From Tritrichomonas musculus (Eukaryota; Parabasalia; Tritrichomonadida; Tritrichomonadidae), in assembly GCA_039105265.1 (NCBI GenBank), contig JAPFFF010000009.1:2914001-2978000 (forward strand): 64,000 nt of DNA. The letters run 5' to 3'. The translations under genes and the position numbers were made by a program. The notes below the pieces were generated by a model, which was given only the letters and a program-made list of their open reading frames with translations, searched no databases and was not told the origin of the DNA. Shown here piece by piece: positions 20,459 to 32,006 of this stretch (positions within the stretch are counted from its first letter, which is position 1; each line of letters begins with the position of its first letter).

Positions 20459-21175
20459 TTATCAGTTTGCAAAAGTCATGATTGTAATTTGAAATGGTGG
20501 GCGACTGGTATGTAATCATGTATTATTTATGATTCTTTTGTTGTATGCGATGCTGATTTTCTGCTTTCTTGTTAACGTTGAATGAAATAATTATCAGCTT
20601 GCAAAAGTCATGATTGCAGTTTGAAATGGTGGGCGACTGGTATGTTATCATGTGTTATTTATGATTCTTTTGTTGTATGCGATGCTGATTTTCTGCTTTC
20701 TTGTTAACGTTGAATGAAATAATTATCAGCTTGCAAAAGTCATGATTGCAGTTTGAAATGGTGGGCGACTGGTATGTAATCATGTATTATTTATGATTCT
20801 TTTGTTGTATGCGATGCTGATTTTCTGCTTTCTTGTTAACGTTGAATGAAATAATTATCAGCTTGCAAAAGTCATGATTGCAGTTTGAAATGGTGGGCGA
20901 CTGGTATGTTATCATGTGTTATTTATGATTCTTTTGTTGTATGCGATGCTGATTTTCTGCTTTCTTGTTAACGTTGAATGAAATAATTATCAGCTTGCAA
21001 AAGTCATGATTGCAGTTTGAAATGGTGGGCGACTGGTATGTAATCATGTATTATTTATGATTCTTTTGTTGTATGCGATGCTGATTTTCTGCTTTCTTGT
21101 TAACGTTGAATGAAATAATTATCAGCTTGCAAAAGTCATGATTGCAGTTTGAAATGGTGGGTGACTAGCATGTTT
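20459..21175 (+). repeat. 132-bp tandem array, five full units plus a partial sixth
   Basis: Units begin at 20459, 20591, 20723, 20855, 20987 and 21119, exactly 132 bp apart, each opening TTATCAG[C/T]TTGCAAAAGTC. Units are almost identical. Odd units read TGTAATCATGTATTATTT and even units TGTTATCATGTGTTATTT, so the array is built of 264-bp AB dimers. The first unit has a few private changes and the last ends with GTGACTAGCATG. It lies between the transposase stop and the right end of the hAT element. Confidence 0.95.
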
Positions 21176-22289
21176 GACATGGTTTTAGCTTGAACTCAAC
21201 TTAATTAAATGGGCTTTTTTTAATAATAATGATTTTTGAAAGGAATCATGCCTTGATCATGATGATTCATGGCTCAAAGGAACATATAGATTAATTAATG
21301 AATCAATTTAAATAATGAAGTCATAATTTAGACTCTTATTTCATACACTTCATTTAGTAATTTTACGTTAATGCCATTCAAAAAAAAAAAAAAAAAAAAA
21401 AAAAAATGGATTTAAACGTACAATTTTATTCAAAATTATCAAAAAATTTATTTTTTGAAAGAAAATGTTATTTTAACGTCAATTTACATTTAATTTTAGT
21501 ATAAAATAACTTTTTGAAAACTTATATATTATTACCCCTTTCAACTAATTTTTAATGCAGTTTTTCTGAAAAATGAGATAATTATTTTTATTATATATAT
21601 ATATAATAAAAAGAAGAGAAAATAAAATTGCCTCAAAAAGTGAAAATAATTGGTAATGAGATTTTGGGCGCTTCAAAAAGTTTATAAAAATAAAAAATAT
21701 ATATCTTAATTATCTTAATTATTAACACTGTAGTTACTTTTCTTTCCTAAGTTTCCATTTAGCATATGTGTGTTGACTCTTAAATTATATATATAAAAAA
21801 AAGATCTTGAGGAGAATAGCTTAAATATAGTATTGTATCTATAACAGTATTAGTTGGAACTAGTTGTAAGGAAAAACTTTCCTATTTTTCTGTCGGATTA
21901 CTAAACAAGGTAGGTAAGAATATCACGTAACAATGAATTTTCAAAGATATGCAATTTTATAAAAGCAATGACCAAAATTGAAAAATCTTGCAATTCATTG
22001 TATAATGCATCTGATGTACATTTGGTGATATCGGTCTTGAGAATCTAAAGGCGATAGTTGTCCTAATTAGATACTATTTTAAGAAAAAATATTATTAAAA
22101 ATATATAAAACTTTTTGATAACTTATCTGGTTGTACCGACTTTTTGAAAAAGTTTTTGGTTCCAGTTTATATATATAAAAAAAGGAAAACAAACACAAAA
22201 GAAAACTACTATTTAAAAAAATATCTTTATTTTTTTTTATCAGTAAATATTTAAAAGCTTATTGGCTGTAAACATTTATTTTTCTCGAA
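21176..22289. other. Right arm of the hAT element, non-coding
   Basis: No gene seen. It contains a run of 27 A at 21380-21406 and TA microsatellites. The ATCGATA-rich subterminal zone starts near 22290. Confidence 0.6.
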
Positions 22290-22439
22290 ATTTATCGAAC
22301 TTTCGATAAAACCGTTTATCGATACTGATAATTCTTAATCGATATTTATTGTTATCGGCGGTTATTACCATAATATCGATATTATTGTAACGAGAAAAAC
22401 CGTTATCGGCTAATATCGATAAACATCCCTGGAATATTT

Positions 22440-22790
22440 ATAAATGTCTTGCAAAATTAGTGTATTGTATTATACTTCTTTCAGCATTGTCAAAAATTAA
22501 TTTTATTTTTTTTATTTCTTAAATATTAATCTAGAAGATTTTCGAGAAAAAATCATTTGCAAAAATATAGTACATTTGAATAGAAAATTTCTCTATTTAT
22601 ATATTGATGATGAATGTAATAATAATTGAGCATGCAAATTAAAACAAACATTGATTGGACTTTAGTTTAAAATATTTATTTGAATTTAATTTATAATTCT
22701 ATTTTTGAAAAATATGGAATGAATAATAAAGAACTCATTTTGATAAAATAAAAAGTAGTATGATTTACTCAATCAGTTAAATGTCATGAA
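22440..22790. other. Spacer between the hAT element and the UBC gene
   Basis: AT-rich; nothing recognised. Confidence 0.5.
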
Positions 22791-24059
<1,269 letters not shown>

Positions 24060-26051
24060 ATGGCTGAAAATCACGGCACAAGGCTCGGTGCCGCCAACGA
24101 AAATACCGTTTCGACTCGAAGCAATGCTTTATTATCCTCTGTTTTTCGTTCGCACCTTTCAATGCGTTCCTTTGGTAATCTTGGACAAATAGCTCCTCAA
24201 CACGCTAAAGATCAATTAAACCTTACACAAGCTCAAAAAGATGAAGTTTTTTCTCGCGATCTTAAGGTTCAAGATCCTCAGGCACCACAAAATCTCGTTA
24301 CGCTTAAATTCAGTACAAATACATATGAAGAAGTTCCAGCAAATGATTCAATTATCGTTAACACAGTAAAAATAGGTCGTATCGGACCTGTTACAATCAA
24401 GATGGACACAGAAAACGAGGAGGTTGAGCAAACTGGAGAAGAAGAAGAGGAGAAAAAAGAAGAAACCGGAAAATTACTTCGTAACCAGTTCAACTTTTCT
24501 GACCGTGCAACACAAGGGGCTATTATTGTTTATATAGATCAAGGAACTTTATCTGAAGCTCCTACTCCTAAGAATTGTACTGGAGAAACAAATCAAAGAA
24601 TTATCGCTCAAGCTTATTCAAAAGATAAAAATCAAACGCTTTTACCACCACCTCTCTCCGCTTTAGCTGTATCTCGAATTATGGAAAGAGTTGTTAATCA
24701 AAACATGGATCCAAACGCTTGCTTAGATTTCAAATATTTTGATGATGCACGAGACACTCTTTCGAGACTTCAAGGTTTTACATTACCCCTTTGGGAGTTT
24801 AAGGCCGATGTATTGAATGGATATGGTGTAACTGCTATTAGATGGAATCCAACAGTAAATGATCTTTTTGCAGCCACTTATTCACCAACAACATCAAAAT
24901 CAACACCTCAAAATCAACAAGCTGTTCAACGAGGTTATCTCTGCACATGGACACTTAAAAATCAGTCAACACCTCGAAACTTGATCGAATTATCATCACC
25001 TGTTACATCCCTCGATTGGTACAAAAATATTCCTTCTCTTATTGTTATTGGAACTTCTGATGGAAATATCTATATCTTTGATGTCCATTCCCGTTCAACA
25101 ACCCCAACCTTCTCAACAGTTAAAAATCCAGAAAAGCACACAGCAGGTGTTACTGTTGTTAAATGGCAACCACCAGATAACTCAGGTAATCTTAATCTTA
25201 TTACAGCAGGTCTTGATGGAAAAATTAATTCATGGACTCTTATTCAAAACGAGATGAAACTTACCGAGATATCACATTTACCAGCTGGAATTATCGCCCT
25301 TGACTACTACAATGAAAATTCAACACACTTTACAGTTGCTTGCGATGATGGAAGAATATATCAAGTTTTACGAACAAGAACAACCCAGCCTCCAACATCA
25401 TTCCTTGCTCACTCACCTCCAGTTTTAGCTATGAGCTTCAATAGGTTCCATCAAAATGTATATGCAACTTGCGGTACAGATTGGACAGTAAATATTTGGC
25501 GTGAAGATGAAGATCAACCATTACAGACATACGAATATGCTCCACATTATGCAAATGATGTTCAATTCGCACCACATTCATCAACTATTTTTGCAACTGT
25601 CACATCTGATGGTGAATTGTTTATTTATGATATAGATGTAAATCGTTACAATGAAATTTGTAAGACTGAAGTTGTTGAAGCAAACGATGGATCTCTTACT
25701 GCTGTTAGATTCCATCCAAAAGAACCAATTATTCTTATTGGAGATGATAAAGGAAGGATTAACTCAATGAAACTCAGTCCAAATCTTAGAAGAAATACAA
25801 AGATTAACAAAGAAGAAGCTGAAAGAAATAAGATGTCAAAAGGTTCATCTTCAAAAGATTCTCGTGGTTTACTTCCAGATCTCACAGCTCAACCACAAGA
25901 AGATGATGACGGCGATGGAGGAAATGCAGCAGCTGAAGAAGAAGCTAGACTTGAAGCTCTTGCACACGATGAATCAGAAAAATTCGAAAAAGCAATGGGA
26001 GTTTCTTGGATTGTACACCCAGAAAAGGTTTCAGCTCTTCCTTCTGCTTAA
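24060..26051 (+). CDS. DNAI1: Axonemal outer-arm dynein intermediate chain, DNAI1/IC1 type
   Basis: A 663-residue protein, near the family length (~700). The N-terminus is charged and low complexity, with an acidic stretch around 120-135. Residues ~250-590 hold WD40 blades with DNAI1-specific wording: VTAIRWNPTVNDLFAATY (family VTALCWNPxxxDLFAVGY), CGTDWTVNIW, APHSSTIFATVTSDGELFIYD, and PIILIGDDKGRINSMKLSPNLR, against human [21 protein letters not shown]. It binds dynein heavy chains at the base of the outer arm and docks them to the doublet. Its presence shows motile flagella. The C-terminal tail is acidic and ends in VHPEKVSALPSA. Confidence 0.92.
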   Translation: MAENHGTRLGAANENTVSTRSNALLSSVFRSHLSMRSFGNLGQIAPQHAKDQLNLTQAQKDEVFSRDLKVQDPQAPQNLVTLKFSTNTYEEVPANDSIIVNTVKIGRIGPVTIKMDTENEEVEQTGEEEEEKKEETGKLLRNQFNFSDRATQGAIIVYIDQGTLSEAPTPKNCTGETNQRIIAQAYSKDKNQTLLPPPLSALAVSRIMERVVNQNMDPNACLDFKYFDDARDTLSRLQGFTLPLWEFKADVLNGYGVTAIRWNPTVNDLFAATYSPTTSKSTPQNQQAVQRGYLCTWTLKNQSTPRNLIELSSPVTSLDWYKNIPSLIVIGTSDGNIYIFDVHSRSTTPTFSTVKNPEKHTAGVTVVKWQPPDNSGNLNLITAGLDGKINSWTLIQNEMKLTEISHLPAGIIALDYYNENSTHFTVACDDGRIYQVLRTRTTQPPTSFLAHSPPVLAMSFNRFHQNVYATCGTDWTVNIWREDEDQPLQTYEYAPHYANDVQFAPHSSTIFATVTSDGELFIYDIDVNRYNEICKTEVVEANDGSLTAVRFHPKEPIILIGDDKGRINSMKLSPNLRRNTKINKEEAERNKMSKGSSSKDSRGLLPDLTAQPQEDDDGDGGNAAAEEEARLEALAHDESEKFEKAMGVSWIVHPEKVSALPSA

Positions 26052-26468
26052 AACAACCCTAAAAATTTTTTTATGAACTTTTTTGGGTTGAAGGAATGCT
26101 TTTTTTTTTTTTTTCTTATTTCATTATTGAATCATTATTTTCATATTAATAAATCAGCTAATTTTTTATAGTCTATTTTAATTCACATATTGATTTTATT
26201 AATCATGTTATATATTTTACATCATATTCATCAATCTCAAACCTTGCTTACAACTAATACAAATGCTTTCACATTCATGAGATTTGATTTTTTTTTTTTT
26301 TTTTTTTTTTAAAATAAAGTTCATAATTTCAATAAAGATATTTATAAAATTTTTCATAATGTTTCAAATGAGCCTTGAAGCATCTTAAAAATAAGTAAAA
26401 CAATATAAAAAGAATAGAATATTTAACTTTTATTATGCAAAAAATCTAATTATTTTTTTAAATTTATT
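26052..26468. other. Convergent 3' spacer, DNAI1 / GlyRS
   Basis: AT-rich with poly-T runs near 26100 and 26290; both genes end here. Nothing else seen. Confidence 0.5.
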
Positions 26469-28430
26469 TTACTCTGCATCTGCAGGTGGTTGGACAGCTG
26501 GATATCTAGATGCAACTGATTCCCATGTTTCTTCTTCTTCAATTAATGCTTTAATCTCTTTGATGGCTTCTTTAACAGAAAGTCTGATTTGGCTTGTGGA
26601 ATCTCTTTCTCTTAATGTGACTGATCCATTAGAAACAGTATCACCATCAAGGGTGATTGCATATGGAATTCCAATTTCATCTGCTCTAGCATATCTTCTT
26701 CCAATAGTAACAGATGAATCATCGCAGAGATGCATGATCTTTGCACGTTTGAGTTCTTTTCTGATGTTTTCTTGAAGCTCATCTGGAACAAGTTTAGCAT
26801 ATAATCTGAGTAAAGCAACTTTGTAAGGTGCAATGAAAGGCTTTAAGCGTAAAACACGACGAGATTGATCATTAGATCTGAGGTAGTAAGTATGTTCAAG
26901 GAGTGCTGTGATAATTCTTCCAACACCGAAAGATGGTTCAATAACGTTAGGAATAAATGAACGAGTATTGATTTTGACTTCTGATTTGGAAACACTAACC
27001 ATTGTATATGTAAGTTGCTTTCCACAAACCTCAATTGTTGTAAGTTGGTTAAACTTAACTTTATCAGCATCGGATAATTTATCAATCGCTTCTTGTTCTT
27101 TTCCTTTCTTTGGCTTTCCACCAATGAGTGCTTCGGCTTCGGCAAATTTTGCATAGATTTGTTCAGCTTCAGCTTCTGGGATTGCTTCGATTGCAGCAGT
27201 AATAGACTTTACTTCTGCCTTAAAGAGTTTTCCAAGGACAGCCTTATTAGGGAGGATTTGGACTTGTGTTTTGACAATTGGTTGAGGTAATGTAACATTG
27301 ACAAGGAATTGGGTGTTTTCTTTTTCACCTTTTTTGGCTGTTGCATTGGCATGCCTTGTAAGATCGAAAGCTTGACGATCGGCAATACCAACACATTCAA
27401 GCCAGTCTTTCATAGAATCAAGATAAATTTCGCAATCCCAGCAATCACGTGCATAGTGAGCTTTTTCGTGATCACGATGTTGCCTAAATCGGACACGGCT
27501 TGGATCAATTCCAACAGATACGACAAATTGGTATGTTCGACCAATAAAGTAAGCAAGTGTTTTGTGGCATACTATCTTATTATTAACAGCTTCTTCAAGA
27601 GTCATTGGAACAGCCTCTGAATTATCAATTGCTTGCTGAGCAGCAGAATATAATGAAATTTTGAGATCTTTAACATTAACAAACTTTGGAACATTATTAA
27701 GTTCTTCAGGGTCAACAAAATCTTCAATTTCAGCCATCATGAATTCACGGCATCTGACAAGCTGGTTTCGTGGAGCAATTTCGTTACGATAGGCAACACC
27801 TGTCTGAGCACAAGCAAATGGAAGTTTTCCTCTATTAAAGTCATAAAGACGTGGGAAGTTAACAAAGATACCTTGAGCAGTTTCTGGACGTAAGAAGCCA
27901 GGAATAGCTCGTTCGCCTGGGCCAATGTGAGTATTAAACATCAAGTTGAATGGAACGGCTTTTGAAAGTGGATTTCCTGAAGGTGACTTGATTTGCCAGC
28001 GTTCAATGCAAGCCTCAAGTTCTTCACCAGTCATATCAGAAACTAATTTGAGATCATGATGAATTTTGTCTTTTTCAGCTTCAACTTTTGTTTCTTCTAA
28101 TCTTTTTTGGAGAACTTGCTCAATAAGTTGATCGGCACGATAGAGCATTTTGTTAACTGTGTCAGAAACCATGTAATCGTTAAATTTGGCTGTGTGCCCT
28201 GAACTTTCAAGAACTTTGTATGGTGTAAGCATGGAGCAACGAACTTCAACCATATCTTCTTCAATAACAAAGTGATCGCGCCATTTGTTGAGAAGATTGC
28301 GTTCAATTCCAGAACCAGATGGACCAAGGTCATATAAACCTGCAACACCACCATATTGTTCAAATGATGGGCAGAAGAAGAATCTTTGAAGTTCAAGATT
28401 TTCAAGAGTTGCACGAGTGTCTTTAGACAT
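26469..28430 (-). CDS. GARS: Glycyl-tRNA synthetase, eukaryotic/archaeal alpha2 type
   Basis: 653 residues from the ATG at 28430 (MSKDTRATLENLELQRFFF); an upstream TTG is not needed. It is a class II enzyme: EQYGGVAGLYDLGPSG near the start, motif 2 in VAYRNEIAPRNQLVRCREF, the MMAEIEDFVDP strand, and motif 3 EPSFGVGRIITALLEHT. The C-terminal anticodon-binding domain runs from PFIAPYKVALLRL to the end. It charges tRNA-Gly in the cytosol. No WHEP domain and no targeting peptide are seen, consistent with an organism whose mitochondrion-derived organelle has no translation. Confidence 0.97.
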   Translation of the reverse strand: MSKDTRATLENLELQRFFFCPSFEQYGGVAGLYDLGPSGSGIERNLLNKWRDHFVIEEDMVEVRCSMLTPYKVLESSGHTAKFNDYMVSDTVNKMLYRADQLIEQVLQKRLEETKVEAEKDKIHHDLKLVSDMTGEELEACIERWQIKSPSGNPLSKAVPFNLMFNTHIGPGERAIPGFLRPETAQGIFVNFPRLYDFNRGKLPFACAQTGVAYRNEIAPRNQLVRCREFMMAEIEDFVDPEELNNVPKFVNVKDLKISLYSAAQQAIDNSEAVPMTLEEAVNNKIVCHKTLAYFIGRTYQFVVSVGIDPSRVRFRQHRDHEKAHYARDCWDCEIYLDSMKDWLECVGIADRQAFDLTRHANATAKKGEKENTQFLVNVTLPQPIVKTQVQILPNKAVLGKLFKAEVKSITAAIEAIPEAEAEQIYAKFAEAEALIGGKPKKGKEQEAIDKLSDADKVKFNQLTTIEVCGKQLTYTMVSVSKSEVKINTRSFIPNVIEPSFGVGRIITALLEHTYYLRSNDQSRRVLRLKPFIAPYKVALLRLYAKLVPDELQENIRKELKRAKIMHLCDDSSVTIGRRYARADEIGIPYAITLDGDTVSNGSVTLRERDSTSQIRLSVKEAIKEIKALIEEEETWESVASRYPAVQPPADAE

Positions 28431-28893
28431 TTTGAAAGTGATAAGCAATTTAAATTTCGACCAACCAAATTTTTCAATATTTGAATAATTTTAAATCCTT
28501 TCAAATTTTTAATGAATAAAATACATTTTTTTACAGAAACAAATAATTTTTTTTAAAAAACATCTTTTTAATAAAATACATCTTAATGAAGTGAAATAAA
28601 TATATCTTTATTTTTTTGTAAATTTAAGTTTTTCAAATATATTCATGTCATATGTTTTCAATTGTTATAAATTTTTTTATTAGATTGAGAGGAAATCAAA
28701 TATATTCTTATTAAAAAGTTTAGTTTAAACTATTTCAATTTACAAATTGAAATAAACATTTTTCCCAGAAATGATTTACTAATAGAACAAGCATATCAAA
28801 AAAATAAAAGATTAATACATTTAACAAGTTAGAAAAATTATATCAAAATATACATATCTTTCCAATCTCAAAAAATATGCTGGTAATATTATA
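28431..28893. other. Spacer upstream of GlyRS
   Basis: AT-rich; nothing recognised before the TA-flanked element. Confidence 0.5.
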
Positions 28894-30612
28894 CCCGTTC
28901 CGCGCTTTAATTCGAATAGTTCGTTATTTTAGTTTACTTAACGATTCTTTTTATTTTTTGTTAACTGGTTATTATCTTTAACGAAAAAAGAAAAACAATA
29001 AATTAAAAGAAATCTGATATATTTAACTTTATTTTTTAAAATCGATTTTGACATAATATTACATATTTATTTATTGTTTCTTCATATATAAAAAAAATGA
29101 CAAATTTTATTTGGTCACTTTTTTTCAGTTTCAAACTACACTCCATCACGCTTTTAAGCTAATCTTTCTATTCCTTACGCCAGCCATTTTAATTTTTATA
29201 CCAGATTTGCAAAACTTTTCCTATTTCATTCCAATTTTTCTCAATCTTACTAATTCTTGGTCTTATCTTTCTTAATGCTGATAACTCTTATACCAGATTT
29301 GCAAAAATTGGAATGAAATGCCATTTTTTCTAATTTTTATAGCAACATTTCTTAATCTTTCTCAAACATCTGCTCTCTCATCCATTTTTTTCGAAAATTA
29401 GGTAAAATATTTGAATCTCAGTTTTTTTTAAGACTTAATTTCAATTTTCATATTGAAAAATGATTAAGATATTATTACAACTCAGAATTTTTCACACTAT
29501 CTTAAATTCTTGCTTAGAATTTTCAAAAGATTGTGATTTTTCTTCTCAATTTCGAAGCATGATGACTTTTTCTCACTAAAAATGCTTTAAAATCACCAAC
29601 AAATTGTTATAAGTTCTTATTATTATCATTTTTCCTTTATTTTAATTAATTCAATACTATAAAAATTCAATGCAATACGATAAAAATTCAATGCAATACG
29701 ATAAAAATTCAATGCGATTTAATCGTTTTTTAAGCTGAAAAAAACTTGAAATTAAATCATTGAATTATTCTCCTTTTATCTTCTACAAAGATTAAATATA
29801 CAATTATTAATATTATTTTTAATGTAATATAGCTTTTTTATCATGCAAACCTTTTTATTCAAAAAATACTTCATATTATTATTTACTCAGATCAAACAAA
29901 TTAAACAATATCCAATCATTTCTCAGCTTATTAATTTTTGCCAATAGTCTAATTTCTGTCCAACATCAATCTAATAGCAAATAATTTCATTTAACATTCA
30001 TCAAAAAACAAAAAAGTTTTAAAACATGGATAAATTAATTTTTACAATACGATTAATAACAAAAACGTCGAGAATTATCTCCTATGCCTTATAGTTTTTT
30101 CAGAATTTTTTCAATATTATACTATTTTACAACTTTTTGCTTGAGAATGCATTTTTGAACCCAATATTTATATTTATTATTGAAAAAATCTTTTATATAT
30201 GAACCGAAAGTTCCCAAATATACTAATGGTATCGAGATCTGATCATCAATATTTGAATGGAAAAAAATTCAACCTTTATTGAGTATCAATATAAATAATT
30301 ATATTTTATCAATGATGAATAATCCATTGGAAAATTTCAAATATCATTTATTCTTTGACATAATATTAAAGCATTAAAATTTCTACCATCTCCTTTTTTC
30401 TTTATATTTTAAATATTTAAATACTTGAAACTATAGCTAATATATATTATGTTTAATAATGAAAATATTTATTTGTTCCTGGGATATAAAAGATTTAAAC
30501 TTTTTATACGTTTTTCCCATTCAATTTTTTCTCATAAATTCTTTCAATTTTTTATACGTTAAAAAAGCATTCAAAAAAATAACGAACTATTCGAATTAAA
30601 GCGCGGAACGGG
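28894..30612. mobile_element. Non-autonomous Tc1/mariner-like element with 37-bp perfect TIRs
   Basis: The outer 37 bp at each end are perfect inverse copies, beginning CCCGTTCCGCGCTTTAATTC and ending at GTTATTTT. Both ends abut a TA dinucleotide (28892-28893 and 30613-30614), the mariner-type target duplication. The 1.7 kb interior has no coding capacity. It contains an internal inverted pair, ATTTCATTCCAATTTT near 29224 and its complement near 29306, and a 2.5-copy repeat of TACGATAAAAATTCAATGCA near 29670-29715. Perfect ends suggest a young insertion. Confidence 0.85.
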
Positions 30613-30614
30613 TA

Positions 30615-30961
30615 TTTTGTAAAATTATCTTATTATCATTAATTACCAAAATCTTCAAAGATTAACTAATACAATTATATCGATTTTATATTTTAATAAT
30701 ATTTTATTTTTGTTAGTTCATATAAACAAATTTCGATCTTTTTTTTTATATTTTACATTTGCTCAAAACAATTGCTTATATATTTGAAAGCAGCAGTATT
30801 TATGTACCCATGAATCAATTACAAATAGATAAATAGAGATACAGTCAACAAACAAAAAAAAAATACAAAATAGAATTTATTCTCAAACAATAAAACATTA
30901 AAAATAAATAATGACAAAGAAAACGAAATAGTTTTGCCAACAACATAAAAATTCAACACAT
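30615..30961. other. 3' spacer of the WD40 gene
   Basis: AT-rich; nothing recognised. Confidence 0.5.
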
Positions 30962-31942
30962 TTAAGGCTGACGGACACGAATCATATAACAACTAATTTC
31001 ACCATTATCGTGTCCGTTGATGAAAGAGGCACCAAAAGGAGAAACACCAACTTGAACAACAGGTGATGCATTTTGTACAGACTGTCCAATAACTGCGCCT
31101 CTCGAATATTCGAAAGCTTGTGATAGATTCATTCCTGAACCACCAGCAACAAGGTCCAATCCATTTCTTGCTATTTTAGCTGCATTTATTAAGCAATCAC
31201 CACCTGCTAATTGATTATCAAAATTGACATCACGAATTTTTTTGGCTGTTCCATAGTCCCATATTTCAAGTGCCTTTTTTTCACGACAAGAAGCAGTTAA
31301 AATTTGTCCATCATACATACCAAGTCCTTGTCCTCGAATATGCGGTCCATTTATTGATCTTTCTGATGAACCAGATCGAATATCCCATACTAAAACTCGG
31401 TCATTTCCTGATGCGGATAAAATCACGTTTGAATCTTCGGGATGAAACATTAATGAATAAATTGTAACGCTTTGAGAAGTGACAGTTCTTCCTGCCATTT
31501 TAACCAGGGCTTTTGTTCTTTGCATATTCTCAAGATCATATAATCGAATTGATCCATCAGCACAAGCAATTGCAAAAGCTTCACCAAATGAATCAAGACA
31601 CATTGTAAGTAAGCTACTTCCTAAATGGCGAGTCATGTTTACAGGTTCATCTGCGGTTATATCGAAGTTAAAAATATATCCATCTTTGCAGGAAAACAAT
31701 AGCATGTTTTCATCACTCGGGTGAAACTGACAACCAGTAACGGGATGTTGCGATCTCTCTTGCGTAATTTTTCGTTTAACGGCTCCATCATATGATGAAA
31801 CAATTAATACTTCGCCAGGTTGATTTGATAAAGCTACTAATGATCCATCTGGACTATAATCAATTACAGTAACAGGATTGTTTGTTGATGGGAGATTCCA
31901 TGCTGGCTGATTAAGAACAAACAATTCTTCAGCACAAAACAT
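30962..31942 (-). CDS. WD40-repeat protein, function unknown
   Basis: A 326-residue beta-propeller of about seven blades and almost nothing else. Clear blade ends include FAIACADGSIRLYDLEN, VILSASGNDRVLVWDIRSGSS, KALEIWDYGTAKK and FINGHDNGEISCYMI. No family-specific insertion or extra domain identifies the complex. The ATG at 31942 is 64 bp from the divergent TBC gene start, and the two share a compact promoter. Confidence 0.8.
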   Translation of the reverse strand: MFCAEELFVLNQPAWNLPSTNNPVTVIDYSPDGSLVALSNQPGEVLIVSSYDGAVKRKITQERSQHPVTGCQFHPSDENMLLFSCKDGYIFNFDITADEPVNMTRHLGSSLLTMCLDSFGEAFAIACADGSIRLYDLENMQRTKALVKMAGRTVTSQSVTIYSLMFHPEDSNVILSASGNDRVLVWDIRSGSSERSINGPHIRGQGLGMYDGQILTASCREKKALEIWDYGTAKKIRDVNFDNQLAGGDCLINAAKIARNGLDLVAGGSGMNLSQAFEYSRGAVIGQSVQNASPVVQVGVSPFGASFINGHDNGEISCYMIRVRQP

Positions 31943-32006
31943 TCAAATATGTTTGTTGTAAAAATAATTGAAAAAGTTGAACTATTGCCTAACTTTTTCA
32001 TTTGAG
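31943..32006. promoter_or_regulatory. 64-bp divergent promoter with an inverted pair of AAAAAGTT / AACTTTTT
   Basis: AAAAAGTT at 31971-31978 and AACTTTTT at 31991-31998 face each other across 12 bp. The first is 29 bp from the WD40 ATG, the second 9 bp from the TBC ATG and followed by TCATTTG, an initiator-like sequence. The whole regulatory space of two genes is 64 bp. Confidence 0.5.

Larger units (their letters stand above)
17010..22431. mobile_element. Complete hAT transposon, 5.4 kb, with passenger gene and satellite array
   Basis: The ends are CAGGGATGTTAATCGATAT (left) and, read inward from the right, CAGGGATGTTTATCGATAT, 18 of 19 identical. Flanking both is the exact 8-bp duplication GAATATTT (17002-17009 and 22432-22439). 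Subterminal regions are packed with ATCGATA motifs on both sides (17041-17210 and 22290-22420), typical hAT transposase-binding architecture. Inside are an armadillo-like gene on minus, an intact 615-residue hAT transposase on plus, and a 132-bp tandem array. The perfect duplication and open transposase argue for a recent, possibly still active insertion. Confidence 0.93.
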
